Assembly (NCBI RefSeq): GCF_000340215.1
Contig: NW_006921536.1
Coordinates: 1,162,543-1,226,542, forward strand
Direction of reading: 5' to 3'
DNA from: Pseudocercospora fijiensis CIRAD86
Taxonomy: Eukaryota > Ascomycota > Dothideomycetes > Mycosphaerellales > Mycosphaerellaceae
DNA length: 64,000 bases
Both the position numbers and the translations under genes were made by a program. Every line of letters begins with the position of its first letter. Positions within the stretch are counted from its first letter, which is position 1. Below are positions 46,193 to 58,699 of this stretch, in pieces. Below the pieces are notes generated by a model. That model did not search any database and was not told the origin of the DNA. It saw only the letters and a program-made list of their open reading frames with translations.

Positions 46193-47173
46193 AGATCTAC
46201 TACTAGATTATACGGCTTTAGTATAAGTTAATAGTTATATTTAATATACGGATTATTAGCTAATAATAGTAGATCCGTAAAGCGGTATATAAGTAAATCT
46301 AGCTTAGTTCTTTATTTACTAGAACGATATATAATCTCGAAATTAAATCTACTAAGAAACTTACTCTAGTAGGCTTAACGACGGTTAAGTTACTTAGTAG
46401 ATATATAGAATTATAGGTTATAGTAATTATTAATAATATAGATAGACTCTTCGTTAAACCGATAGCCTTTTAATTTAGGCCTCTATAATTTAAAGGCTTT
46501 AATAATAGCGAGAAGTTCTTTATCGTAGATTTTATAGTTATATTTCATAGAAGTTATTTTCTTCGAAAAGTAAGTAACGGGCTTCTATATCCTATTAGTA
46601 TATAGTTAAGATATAATACCGGCGGTAATATAATTAGAAGCGTCGGTTTCGATTATTACGGATAGATCTAGATTATAGTAAGCTAATACTAGTATAGAGA
46701 TAAAGGTAGCTTTAAGTTACTTAAAAGAGTCTTAGTAGGCTAATATCTATATAAAGGATATATCCTTATATATTAATAGAACTATAGGCTTTATAATCTA
46801 TCTAAAGTCGCGAATAAAGCGATAATAGAAGTTAGCGAAGCCGAGAAAGGACTATATATCTTTAATATTAGCTAGAATAGGCTAGTCGCGTATAGCTTCG
46901 ATCTTCTCCTTATCTATATAGATACTATTAGTACTAACGACGAGGCTTAAATACTTAATAGTTATTATCTTAAATTCTAACTTTAATATCTCTATACGTA
47001 AGCCGGCTTTAAGGAGGGCGTCTATTACTTAACGAACGTAATAACGGTATTCTTCGATAGAGTTAGAGTAGATAAGTATATCGTCTAAGTATATAGTATA
47101 GAATACGTCGAGGAAGGATCGGAGGATATCGTTAATATATTACTAGAAAGTTAAAGGCGCGTTATAGAGCCCG

Positions 47174-47370
47174 TGTTAGGGCTAAAGAGGCTATACGTAA
47201 TTGGTATGTAATTAGGCCGAGTAAAGCTAGGGTCTCGGTGCCTTAGGCAGGGCTTAGCGCTTAGCGTTAGGCTAACTTGCCTGCCTTCCTCCCTCTCCTT
47301 CTAGCTCCTTATCGAATACTACTCGTACCTACTACTACCCTATCTACCTGCTAACATAACCCCTATTATA
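47174..47370 (+). repeat. Element A 5' LTR
   Basis: It starts TGTTAGGGCTAAAG and ends CCCCTATTATA, the inverse orientation of element B's LTRs, and is similar to them. TAGTATTCGATCTACCC follows as the primer-binding site (47371-47387). The partner LTR lies beyond the window. Confidence 0.85.
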
Positions 47371-47387
47371 TAGTATTCGATCTACCC

Positions 47388-48796
47388 TTTAAGGGTAGCA
47401 GCTAGATAGTCCTTATTTCAAGCTTTTAGCGGTATAGCTACGAACAAGACTAATCTAACTATATTGCGCCCGAAGAACGGGACCTATACGTACTACTCTA
47501 TCGAAACAACCGTACCAATTATTAAGCAAGGCCTTCTATACGGCCTATTATACTGAATCAATCGTACTAAGCCGATATTTACTAATTCCGCTATATCCGC
47601 ATCTTAGGGGCCTATAATACATTATTAGTGTTACCCCCTATTATAATAGCTAGCTTATTACGAAGCAATAACAACCGTGCTGCCGCTAGTAGCGCTAGCA
47701 ACGACAACGCTAGTAGTACAGTACCTACTAAAGTGCCTACTAAAGCACCTACTAAAGTGCCTCCTACTAAAGAGCCTACTACTAGGCCTACCGAAGAACC
47801 TATAATTCTAGGTAACGACCTAGAGTTGCCTATTAACGACATTCTTAATAACATTATTAATCGACGATATAGCTAACTAGCCTTTAGCCCTTAACTATTA
47901 GGGAGACTTTAAGGAGCTACTTAAAACAGGCTTACTGCCCTACGTTAAGAATAATAGCTAAAGGATAATCTCCTCGAGCTCCGTCGCCTTTAGGAAGCCC
48001 CGACAACTAAACTAATAGCGGGACCTTCTTTACTACCTATCTAAAAGAAGGACGCTAAACTTAAGGACTGCACCGTGTTTAATAGCTCTAGTTAAAAACA
48101 GTATAACGACTACATTCGTAACTGTAAACTCAACTAGCGCAACGCACTAAGAGCGCTACTAGACGACTATTCCTTAGTCGTATACGCTATATAGTATATT
48201 AATAGCGACCTAAAGCGTACATAGGATAACTATTTCGATTCCCTCGATAATTAAACCGCTATTTAGTAGCAAACCTACAAAACTATTATACTAGACACCC
48301 TTAGAAACCCTATACTAAGGCAATAACATACTTAGGACCTGTATCTTCGAGCTAAATAGAAGACTAATTAATCGGCCCGCTTATTTAAGGCCTATTTAAA
48401 AACCCTTAAAGACGACCTTCCGCCTAAGACTAACTCTATATAGATCTCCGAGATACGCCTAAAGCTTAGATAGGAACTAATCCTCGAATTGGACCGGCGC
48501 CGTGTATTCGAACAAGCTAATCTAATACGTATTTAATTCATAGTCGAAGTGGAAATAGCCGAACGAGCTATCTAGCTCTAATAACGGCTAGAATTAAGGA
48601 TCCGACTAGCTAGTACTAACCGTAGAAACCGCGGTGCCCGCGGAGGAAACTAAGGTTCCTCTTAGAATAGTAATACTAATAATAGGAATAGTAGCAATAA
48701 CCGTAGAAGAAGCCGTAGCCGACGGCTATATAGAGGAGGCCGCGATAGGGGCTATAGAAGGGGCTCGTATCCCTATAATACTAACCGCTTAACTAA
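47388..48796 (+). pseudogene. Element A Gag (5' part)
   Basis: The plus-strand Gag has a repeated Thr-Lys-Pro tract (PTKVPTKAPTKVPPTKEPTT, about 47731-47790) and Asn/Ser/Ala-rich sequence upstream. Towards 48650-48790 it is Arg/Gly/Asn-rich. The frame is cut at 48796 by GypsyA and resumes at 62928 with the zinc knuckle. The open stretch 47628-47876 is the best preserved part. Confidence 0.75.
48793..48796 (+). repeat. GypsyA target-site duplication, left
   Basis: CTAA here matches CTAA at 62928-62931. Joining the two flanks restores element A Gag up to its zinc knuckle. Confidence 0.7.
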
Positions 48797-49147
48797 TATA
48801 GTAGGGAAACCCGGCTTAGCACAGGTGTATACACTTGTACCCTCTCCCCCCTTTTTTGTACCTCTAATATATACAACTACCTTTATAGATATATACACAT
48901 ATATTATAGGGAGACATAGCTACGATAATATACAGTAGGATAGACATAAGGGATGTATCTTATCTAGCTACAATATAGCTTTCCCTATAACTATTCTCTT
49001 CTTCTAATACTTATAATGCCTTTATTTCGAAATACATAATACTACGCCGACCCCTCGCAGTTACCTAGGAAGCATTAAGTACTAGGCCTATAGCACACAG
49101 TTCCCTATATATGTACCTGTACCTACGACCTACTCGTCCCGCCTACA
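48797..49147 (+). repeat. GypsyA 5' LTR
   Basis: It starts TATAGTAGGGAAACCCGG (TG changed to TA) and ends CCCGCCTACA. It is nearly identical to 62578-62927. I did not recognise the primer-binding tRNA from TTTCTAGAGCCGAAGG that follows. Confidence 0.92.
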
Positions 49148-49194
49148 TTTTCTAGAGCCGAAGGTAGGGCTATCTTTATTTATTTAAAGGTGCA

Positions 49195-49668
49195 GGTATG
49201 TATATAGTTAAGAAGAAACGTTTATAGCCTTCGCCTAGAGCGAGGACTACACTACTAATGTAATACTACCGCTAAAAAGACCTTAGTAGTATCGAGACGT
49301 CCTACTACTAATAAACCGTTACCGACTTAAAGCAAAAGGAATACCGTTACCGACTTAAAGTAAAAGGAAATACTATTTACGAATGTTACGACTCCCTACC
49401 TATCTATAGCAGGCGGGACCTTATAAGAAACGACCTATATAGAAAGAAGCCTAAGAGCCCGCTATAAGAAACTAGAGATAGGGATACGAAGAACCCCGAA
49501 AAGTCGATAGTCCCCTATCCCTTCCGCTAATCGGCGCGAGCCTAACTTAAAGCCTCCTTCCGGGCTATTACGACCCTTCCGCGGTACCGTAATCGGTATA
49601 CTACGAGTTAATAGAAATTAATAAGAGAGGAACAAAGGGGTCCTAGGTAGGTATAACGGGTATGCTAG
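49195..49668 (+). pseudogene. GypsyA cistron 1, short basic ORF
   Basis: About 155 codons in one phase run from near ATGTATATAGTT (49198) to the TAG of the first motif. It includes VTDLKQKEYRYRLKVKGNTI and LPIYSRRDLIRNDLYRKKPK, so it is strongly basic. A short tandem repeat (CCGTTACCGACTTAAAG at about 49317 and 49347) lies in it. I recognise no domain. It could be a leader ORF or the N-terminal part of Gag expressed separately. Confidence 0.45.
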
Positions 49669-49680
49669 CTAGCTAGCTAA
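49664..49680 (+). other. Cistron-end motif 1
   Basis: GCTAGCTAGCTAGCTAA follows CGGGTAT. It ends cistron 1 in a different reading phase from that used at the Gag-protease and ORF-X ends. Confidence 0.7.
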
Positions 49681-49699
49681 GTAACATTCGCCGCCCCCT

Positions 49700-52600
49700 T
49701 TATTCTATATATATACGGACTACCGCCTACCCTCCCCTTACGTCGAGGATATAGACGCGATACGCACTACAAAGTACGCTATAGCCCGTCTACGTTCCCT
49801 CCTTACCTTAAGTATACCTAGCAACCTATCTAATTTTATCGATACTATATCCTTCCTATTTATCCTAATCGTTTATCGTCTTCTATAAGTTGTTTATTCT
49901 ATCGACGAAATAAGCTTCTAAGAAAACAATAATAACCCTACCCCGGCGGAGCCGCCTTTATAGGCCCCCTCTAATGCCGGTACCTACTAAGACCTATCTT
50001 TAAACTTTATTCGCAACTACCTCGATACTAACTCGGATACCGAGAGGACTACGGCCTCGGGAAGCGATAAGGATACTAGTATAGAAAATAGAGAAGCGGC
50101 TTAAGGAGGCACTACCTAGGAAGGCGGTACTCGAGAAGCTCCCTAGTAGCTTGTCTAGGCAACCGGAGGGCTATCCCCTTAACTTCTCTAAGGTCTTCTT
50201 TAGGCCTTCTCGGACTTAAAGCCGTAGATACCCCTCCTAGGGACCGTTAAGAACCCCCTCTTTACTAGAGAAAACGCTACTAACTTTGTTAAAAGGTTTT
50301 CTACTATCCTTAAGCGATACTATCTAAGGGCTAAAACGGCTACTACGGTAAAGTTCCTTGTAGCTAATTGTAAAACTAGTATCCGACCCCGAGTTACTCG
50401 GCTCCTAGGTAGTAAGCCTCTTACATAGGAAGCCTTCTTAAAGAAGTTTAAGCGCGAGTTTACTAACTAGGATGTCGCGGTTCGGCTAAACTCCCGCGAA
50501 TACCTTAAATAGCTATACACTAGATAAACGGCTAAGAGTAATACCCTTCGCTTTTGCTAGGACTTCTATAGTATCGCTAAAGGGATACCGAGGAGGCTTC
50601 TTAATAATATTACGAGGAGCCGTCTGTTTCTAAAGGGCTTAGGAGGTTCTATGCCTACTATTATGCCTCGGATCTACGAAAAATATAGTATCTACCCTTA
50701 CGATAAGGAATCCTATACCGACTTCGAACAGATCTATCGTACTAGGTACGACCTAGCCCGTAGCCGATAGGGCTTCTCGCTCCTTACTAGCGACGATAGT
50801 AGCTATTTAAAAGAGCTACGAGAGACAGTTAAGAGAAGAATGCCGAGTACACGCCCTACCCTAGATATCTAGCGATAGAGGGTAGCCCTTAAGCTAGTTA
50901 TAGACCCCGGTATCGACGACCTTATTAAGCAGTTCTAAGACCTAAAACTTTACGTCCTCTCCCGAGACAATTAGAAGGGCCCTACTATAGGTCCCGTTAA
51001 TACTAATACCGATTCGTATGCCCTATAGCGCCTCTATCCCCTCTAGAGCGATAATACCCTTATAACTTAGATATACAACAACTAGTTTATATAAGGGCTA
51101 ACTATCGATACCTTTGCCTTTTAATCTATCCCTAGTATAGAGGGTCGCTATTACTATTGCGGAGCTAAAGGCTACCTTCGTCTAAACTATAGGCCCTATC
51201 GGTATATATAAGACTAAGGATTCTACTATATTCGAGACCGAGCGTAGTATTTCGGGCCCCTAGGTACACTATACGCTACCCCTTTCCGCTTCCGTAATAG
51301 CCCTACCCTCCTAAAGCTCGCTATTATACTTCCTCTCCTCGAGGCCTATTATTAGTAGGAGATTATCTTCTTACCTAAATTTAGAATAGAGGCCCTTCGA
51401 AAGCAATTTAACTACCCTCCTTAGCAACTAAGGCGAGCTATAGCTCCTAGTGCTATAGCTTAACTAGGCCCTCGAGCCCCGACCCCTTAAGCCCTAGTTC
51501 CGATAGTTCCGTCTACTCTTCCCCCTCTACCTTTAAGGTCTCCGGGAAATCCCTATAGAGGGACCGCCTCGAACGATGCTCGAAACGGCCTACCTACCCC
51601 TACTACTACCCCTACTACTACTAGGCGAGTTATACTATACTAGAGGCCCTACGATCTAGGAGTTGTCGAAGAGGCCGACGAAGAACTAGATTTTAGCGAT
51701 TACGAGGCGGCTATAGTCGTAGATACCCTTACCTATACTCGTAGCTAGGACGCTCCGCTTAGGAATAGTCTTCCTATTACTGCTATCGCCGACACGAATC
51801 GAATTCGGAAGGCTACTACTAAGTAGAAGGGTGCTATAAGGACTAAGGGCATTCGTAACATAGTTTAAGGGCTTAGTATTCGTAAAGCTAAGGAAGCAAT
51901 TCGAAAACAAACCTAGCCTCGAAGAGCTACTTAAAGGTCCCCGAGCCTACTACCTCTAAGAGTAAGAACCTAGTCTAAGGAAACGGTTAGCCGTAACCCC
52001 CCTACTACTAGCCCTTCTAGTACCTATAGGCAACCTACGGCTAAATCCTTAAATAGTAACGCTAGCCTACCTAAAGATAGTAATTAGGAAATAGATAACG
52101 TACTACCGCCTACCCCGAAGCCTACCGCTAAAGAACTATCGAAGGGGGTAAACCCTCCGAGCCGGTAGAGAGCTACGCGAAAAGAGCCTAAGACAACTAA
52201 CATTATAAAGAATCTTTAGAAACACTATAAGGACCCCGACTTTTAGGTAAAGAAATTCCTTAGTAGGAACGGTATATAGCTTAGCAATGCTAAGGCCCTC
52301 GCCTATATTTCGGAGTATTAAAAGCTCGTTATACGCTAGCTAAACGATAACGCGCTTGCTATAAGAATTCGGGAGCTAGAAAAGGATGAAACCGATAAGA
52401 TCCCCTACTAGATTATAGAAATGGTAGGTAGAGTAGCTACCTTAGCAGCTAGGAAAGGTAGACCTAGGCGGCCTAAAGACTACCCTATTCTAGTCCTTAC
52501 CTCCGCCCGGGAGTTCTTTACTAGCCTTAACGAGAAAGAAAGCTACGAGGAATACGAGGCCGCTAACGAAGAGGTTATCCGGGACCCTAATTCGATTAGC

Positions 52601-53341
52601 CGGAGAAACAGACTTAATTGCTATATAGTATAGGTTATTTTATCCGGGGTAGACGCCCTTCCTAACGAGATACTCTATATCGACCCTAGCTAGATTTGCC
52701 TCTTATTAGTCGATAACAACTTCGCCCTTATTCCTAGCCCGTATATTACTATTACTATTAATAGGTGCCTTAAAATCCGCGCTCTTATTAACGAAGGCTC
52801 CGAGGGGAACATACTAAATACGAAGTTCCTATAGCGAGCTAGCCTTACTCTTTTAAAAGGTCTTATTCTAAACATACGAGGAGCTAGAGGAAGGGCTAAA
52901 TTTATCGGTATTAGCACTTCCGTTCCTATCTCTACCTTTAATGTCGAGTATAAAACCGACTTCCTTATTATACCCCTAGGGGATAACGACCTCCCTATTA
53001 TTCTTAGTCGCCTATAGGCTCGCAAGAACCGCCTTATTGCTCGAAACATAGACGACGGCTCTTAGGAAGGAACTATTTCTACGCGCGGGGGCCGCTCTAC
53101 TACCTTTACTACCCTTGCTAGCTCTAAGAATTGTATCCTACTTAAGGAGCTCCTTAGTCGCAATAATACCTAGCAGTTAAAAAACTAGGTAGCGGACGAG
53201 AAACTAGCGTCGAGTCTGCCCCTTTTTCGAAACCGCTAGGTAGAGATATTATACGTATCGTTACGAACTATTGTTTAATAAGAAATATTGTTATAGGGTT
53301 ATATAGCAAAAAGGATAGTAACCCTAGGGTATACTAGCTAG
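49700..53341 (+). pseudogene. GypsyA cistron 2: Gag and retropepsin
   Basis: One phase is open from at least 50342 to the TAG at 53339-53341. Gag capsid-like sequence includes NFVKRFSTILKRYY and EAFLKKFKREFTNQDVAVRL. A zinc knuckle at about 51147-51190 reads YYYCGAKGYLRLNY, matching CxxCGxxGHxxxxC with Cys/His turned to Tyr. The aspartic protease at about 52775-52870 has IRALINEGSEGNILN, where the catalytic Asp of the D-S/T-G triad is now Asn. Processing would release Gag and Pol parts. The open stretch 52421-52633 is the best preserved. Its C-terminus ends GYTS before the stop. Confidence 0.8.
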
Positions 53342-53350
53342 CTAGCTAGG
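53334..53350 (+). other. Cistron-end motif 2
   Basis: CTAGCTAGCTAGCTAGG, preceded by GGGTATA and followed by GTATATTA, closes Gag-protease. Confidence 0.7.
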
Positions 53351-53399
53351 GTATATTAATTAGTCCGGTAGCCGGCCCGTCCCCGCTCCCGCTACCTTT

Positions 53400-56300
53400 T
53401 CCGACCTCGCTTAGACTAGCCCCGGCTTATCCCGGTATTCCCGGCGGCCCCGGCATTCCTGCGTCCCTGCAATTGCCCTCTAGTAGTACCCTATATAAAA
53501 GCCGCCTAGCTAGGCACTATATCTAGGAGCGGGTATACGACGACGTACCGGTCCTAGCTATATAGCGCTAGTCCTCTCTCGAAGATCCTTCCTAGCTATA
53601 CCCGACGATTAGCCTTACCCGGCTCGGACGTATAGAGGCGATTCTCGAGCCTATAACTCGTAACGACTAGGCGGCAATCCTTTAGCAGTCGGAAGCGAAT
53701 AGGTTTTATAACTAGTATAAGCGGCACTATAGGTTTTAGAGCTTTCGAAGGTTCCCTACCTAGCTACTATCTATTAAGAAAATGCTTAAGGAAGATTCGG
53801 ATACTAGCCGTACGGTCGGAGTTTATAGTATATATAAGAAAAAGGCAGACAAGGTAAGACCTATAGAAGCTAGTACTACGATAACCGGGAGTGTAACGAC
53901 CGGTAGTAACCCTTACTAGAAAAAGAAACGGCTTGCTCGAGAAGCGTTACTTCTACCTAGAACCGGGCTATATAACTAGAAGTACTTAATTAAGAAGTTC
54001 TTAGATATACTACGCGGCTCGCGCCTAACTAAGGAAAGGAAGGCAAAGCTTCTTATTAGAATGGAACTTCTTCCTAAGGAGCTAGATCTGTTCTACGAAA
54101 TGCTTTATAATAGGGAGAAAGCCCTTACCTAGAGCTTTACCGAAATTAGAAGGGTCGACGCGGATATAGTACCTCCCTAACGGATCTAAACAATTCCTTA
54201 TAAACCCTAGAGAAAACTAACCTTCCGCCTCTAGCCTAGCCTAGTAAATATTGTAGAAGAAATAATCCGAGAGCGCATTACGAATAGGGTGCTTAAAGTT
54301 AGCGAAGGAGTATACCGGAACCTATAGTTCTTAGTCTAGAAGAAAGGAACTAAGAAATATCGCCTAATTAACGCTACTATAGAGCTAAACCGTTATATAA
54401 TACGGGACGGAAACCTTCCTCCTAATACTAATAGCTTTACCGAGGATTTTGCTAACTATACTATCTCGTCCCTAATCGATTTCTTTTCTAGGTACGACTA
54501 AGTCCCGCTTTACGAGGCCGATCGAGATATAACTACTTTTAACACCCCGCTTAGCCTTATACGAATAACTACCCTTCCGTAAGGAGCGACAAACTCCGTT
54601 GCCTAGTTTGTCCGAGTAGTAATAAGAATCCTTTTTAACTACATTTCCTACCGTACGAGGCCGTTTGTCGACGATATTAGTATTAAGGGCCCGAAGACCC
54701 GATACAATAATAAAGAGGTCGAACCTAGCCTAAGAAGGTTCGTTACTAAGCACATTCAATAGATAGATAGTGTTCTTATAGACATTAAGCGTACTAGGTA
54801 TACTATTTTAGGTCTAAAATCTTAGTTCCTCTATAAAAAGCTAAAATGTATCGGCTACGTTATTAATATTTCCGGAAGATACCCTAATATAGAGAAAGTT
54901 GTAAAGATTGTCGTATAGCTAGTACCTAAAAACCACTCTAGCGTACGGGCCTTCCTTAGGGTTTGTATCTACTACCGTATCTAGGTCGAGGGCTTCGTAA
55001 CTATAGTAAGACTACTCTTCTACCTCCTAAAGGCCGATATCGAATTCTTATAGGGACCGAATTAGTAAGTCGCTATAGATACCTTAAAGGCTACGCTAAC
55101 TACTACCCCTACTCTTGTCTCGATCGATTATACTAAGGGTACTAGGTTAATTGTCCTTCTATTAGACGCGAGTAGATCCGGATATAGTAGTAGCCTAAAC
55201 TAGTACGAAAGAGACAATGCGAAGAAGCGTTACCCTATTCGATACGAAAGCGGTCTTTAGACCGAAAGTAAAGCCCGATATAATGCTAGCAAACGAGAGT
55301 GCCTTACTGTACTTAAACTACTAAAGAAATTTAAGAAGTATCTCGTTAGGTAGTACTTTTAGATCGAAATCGATACTGCTACCCTTATCTACTAGCTTAA
55401 CAAATCCGCCTCGGACCTCTCTAACTCGGTAATAGCTCGCTAGGTAGCCTAGATCCGACTGTTCGACTTCGAAGTTAAGTATATCCCCGGGCGGAAGCAC
55501 TCTACGGCTAATAGTCTATCCCGTCGTAACCCTACTAAAGAAGATATCGCCGAACGAGATAGCTAAATCGACGACGATAATATAATCGACAACGACTTCT
55601 TTTATAGTATAGTATAGACTAAACCTATCGATCCCTTAGCTAAGTCTAGCTTCCTTAACGAGGACGAATATTAGTCTCGAGAATCGCTTCTTATCGGGTA
55701 CTTTAAGTCGACCTTTCGCTTTCTATAAGGTATCTCTCGGAGCGAAGCCCGAAGGGTTCGACGTACTACCTAGAAGTACATTATTAAGGATCGGCTCCTT
55801 TTCTACTAGCGTTATCCGAATTGTCCCCTTTAACGAGTAATTAATAGCGAGAAGGCTAGGGAGGAGATTATCTAATTACTTTACGAAGATTATAGCTATA
55901 AAGGCCGGGAGGCAGTATACTATCTAGCCTCGAAAAGGTACTTCTAGTATAGGATATAGTCCTAAATCGCTATATAGGTTCGGTCCTATTATATATACCG
56001 GATACGGGAAGGATACAAGGTTGCCGGGACGCTTTATCCTACCTATATTCGAGTTGTTAGCCGTCGCTAGGTTACCGATATACTTTATATCGACAACAAA
56101 GGGTCTATTGCCTTAGCGTGTAAGGTTGTTAGCGGCTAGGTAGAGGGGAGGATATTCAACTACTCGGGCAAGTCGGTTAGTATATACTAAATAGCTAAGT
56201 TCCTATACGAAGATGTCTATTACCGATATAGGTGTCCGGATAAGTTCGTTATAGATAACGGATCTAAGAATCGGAAGGACACTAAGGAATTACTTAAGCA

Positions 56301-58390
56301 AATAGCTACGTACCGAGTACGGATTTCCCTATACTACCTAAAGGCAAATAGTTAAATCGAAGTTAGAAACCGACCTATCCTAGCTACCCTTTCTAAACTA
56401 ACGAACGGTACTATAAATAGTTAGAGAAAATACGTCCTACCTGTCCTATAGGCCGACCGAACGATATACCGACGAACAACTAGAAAAACGCCTATAGAAG
56501 TTATATATAGAGGGGCCGACGTTATCCTTCCTATCGAGAATACCTACCGAACCTTCTAAAAAGTCGACTAGGATACTATACGCGACACTGCCTCGTTACT
56601 TATATACCGTGCTTAGCAACTAGTATATATACCTAACGATAACGAAGAAGCGGCCCTTCGGCTAAAGAGGACTCGCGAGGAGAATACTCGCTAGCACGAC
56701 GAAAAGGGAGTAGTGTCTAATACTCCCCTTAAGATTAGATCCCTTATACTTGTTACTAGGAACGAAATCGAGCACTCGAGGTCTAGTAAGCTTACCTTTC
56801 GCTAGAAGGGCCCCTTTCGTATTATAAGGATTACTGCCTCTAGGACCTCGTACTACCTTACGGAACTTAATAGGGCTAATCTAGCTATTACCTTTCTACG
56901 CGATCGACTAAAGGAAGTACCTCTATTCCGACCTAACCGGATCTCGGGTAAAAACGCTACTACGACGGATAACGAACCTATTAATAAAGAAGTCGAGGCA
57001 GATAGAGATAGCTAGTCTAAGTCCTCTAAGTCTAGGGACGATAGCTAGTCTAATGCTAGGTCCGGTAAAGAAAGGGATGTAGACGTCTATATAGTTACAT
57101 CCCTTCCTAGGGAGGAGCAAAGGCGAGCCTTTCAAGCCTATACTATAGCTATATACCGAGTCGACCCTAAAGTTAATCCTATCTCCTAGATTAACAACCT
57201 AATACGAGACCTTCTTAGCGTACCCCTTATAGAAGATTATTCGAGTAATTATCTCTTCTTTAATAGCTCGACCGAACCTAATAGTTTTCTAGCTTTCAAT
57301 TACCTAGCCCTATTTACCTAGGGAGGGGTAACCTAGCCTTTAGCTTAATACTATAGATTCGGCTAGATAGCAATTCTATATAGAAGGTAGGACCTATACG
57401 AACAAGCCTACTACGTTAGCGCTCTTCCGAGGCTTACCTAGGACCCTAGCTTTCGACTAGCACTATAGCGAGACCCTAGCTAGTAGACGATCTAGAGAGC
57501 CTAGGTCTACGACGAGATAAATATATTGAAGTTCGAATACAACCTATATCTCCTTAAGGCCCTAGTAGAGACTAGCCTTGCTACCCTAGTATATACTAAC
57601 CTATATAGGCGGCGAGGCATTAGATTTCTCGCCTAGGAGGCTATAGACAACGTTGTAAACTAGGGAGACAACGAATATAGGCTGTCCCTAATAAGAATAC
57701 GAGACAGGCTTCGGCTTACCTAGATCGAATAAGAAGAGCTCCGCTGTACTACTAACTCTAAGGGCCTAGGCTTAAACCCCGGAACTTTTAACGAACCCTT
57801 AGAAGCGGAGTAGGCTATAGAATGCAACGAAAAAGGGCTACTACTACCTTAGTAGGCCTAATAAACCTACAACTACTCGCGTATAGCCTCCCTTTTGCTC
57901 CTATTTACTCGCCTTATACCGAATTTTTTACTCGCTAGTACCCTTATTCGCGCATTTAAACGGATTATCGACGTATACTAGGATCGATTGTCCCTTTATA
58001 CATTAGTAGCCGGATAGAGTACTACTACTAGAGCCTTATCGTTGTTTCTTTCCTTTATACTACTACCGACGAGGGTAGGGGCTTTAGTTAGGAGCCCCTA
58101 TCCTTAATAATATCCCTAGACCTGCTCCCCGGGGTAGTCTAAGTACTAGCCTACCCGCGGAGCGAGTAAATAATTTTAACTCGGCAAAGGGGGACCTACT
58201 AGGAGCTCTACGTTACGCCTAGCTTACTAAAACCGAAGCCTACCCTACGGAGTAAGCCTAGGAAAACCTTACCTAACCTTAAAGATTTCCTTTGTTTAAA
58301 AACCTTTCCTTTGTATTATTTCTATAGCCTACGCCGGCCGATATATCGAGATTTCTAAGAATCCCGGGAGCTCCCGCCTATAGTAGCTAG
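53400..58390 (+). pseudogene. GypsyA cistron 3: Pol (RT, RNase H, integrase)
   Basis: A phase different from Gag-protease is used (catalytic codons at 54664 and 56239 agree). RT: KKYRLINATIELNRY (about 54354), SLIDFFSRYD, the catalytic FVDDISIKGP (54664-54693) and GYVINISGRYPNIEKV. RNase H: TLVSIDYTKGTRLIVLLLDA (about 55110) to IRLFDFEVKYIPGRKHSTAN (about 55460). Integrase: a decayed HHCC, DILYIDNKGS (about 56080) and DKFVIDNGSKNRKDT (56239). After 57100 the frame continues with unassigned sequence containing a Pro/Gly-free helical stretch. The pol end near 58380 is marked by the third motif. No chromodomain was seen. Confidence 0.82.
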
Positions 58391-58400
58391 CTAGCTAGGA
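58384..58400 (+). other. Cistron-end motif 3
   Basis: TAGCTAGCTAGCTAGGA, preceded by GCCTATAG and followed by TATATTA, separates Pol from ORF-X. The Pol frame meets TAG codons here (58381 and 58384) in a phase different from the Gag-protease stop. Confidence 0.7.
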
Positions 58401-58699
58401 TATATTACGACTACTACTACTATCCCTATACTGCCCGGAGGAGCCCTTATAACTATACCTTAATATAGTAGGGGTTGAAGCGGAGGGGTTAGTGCGTTAT
58501 ATAATGCCTAACTCCCTAGATCTAAGTGCTCTAGTCCTACGCCCTCGAATCTCGCTACTACGCGAATTACCTAGGCCTCTAGAAATATCGCCGCTGCCTA
58601 CTACTAACCCTTTACTTCCTTTAGGATACGTGCCTTACTTTCGGATTTATATATAAACGCGCGTATACGCGTAAGGTAGGTGCCTCTCGTCCCTTCCCG

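Larger units (their letters stand above)
43985..47173 (-). pseudogene. Element 3: minus-strand chromovirus Pol with chromodomain
   Basis: From 47173 downward the frame reads [26 protein letters not shown] (RT catalytic YLDD, about 47110-47060), GFANFYYRFI (about 46840) and RNase H. Then come integrase with ITIDFITSLSNSSS (about 45100-45050) and a chromodomain at about 44180-44010 (KVERILDIKGKDKST, YNKPI.EVTENITN). It is cut at its 5' side by element A at 47174, and a 395-bp hAT MITE sits inside the RNase H-integrase region. The hinge carries in-frame six-base repeats that look telomeric (45606-45764). Confidence 0.88.

Noticed and set aside
47612..47854. Minus-strand open frame rich in Val/Gly/Leu
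   Set aside because: It is antisense to the Thr-Lys-Pro repeat of element A Gag, which is in phase with the surrounding Gag frame.
49664..49680. The (CTAG)4 motif as a cloning or vector artefact (universal stop linker, NheI sites)
   Set aside because: It recurs at four spaced positions with shared natural flanks and again in a second element copy, and there is no vector sequence around it.
52690..53049. A 119-codon minus-strand open frame
   Set aside because: It is the antisense of the GypsyA protease region, whose plus-strand frame has clear retropepsin motifs. RIP removes minus-strand stops less often in such GC-rich stretches.
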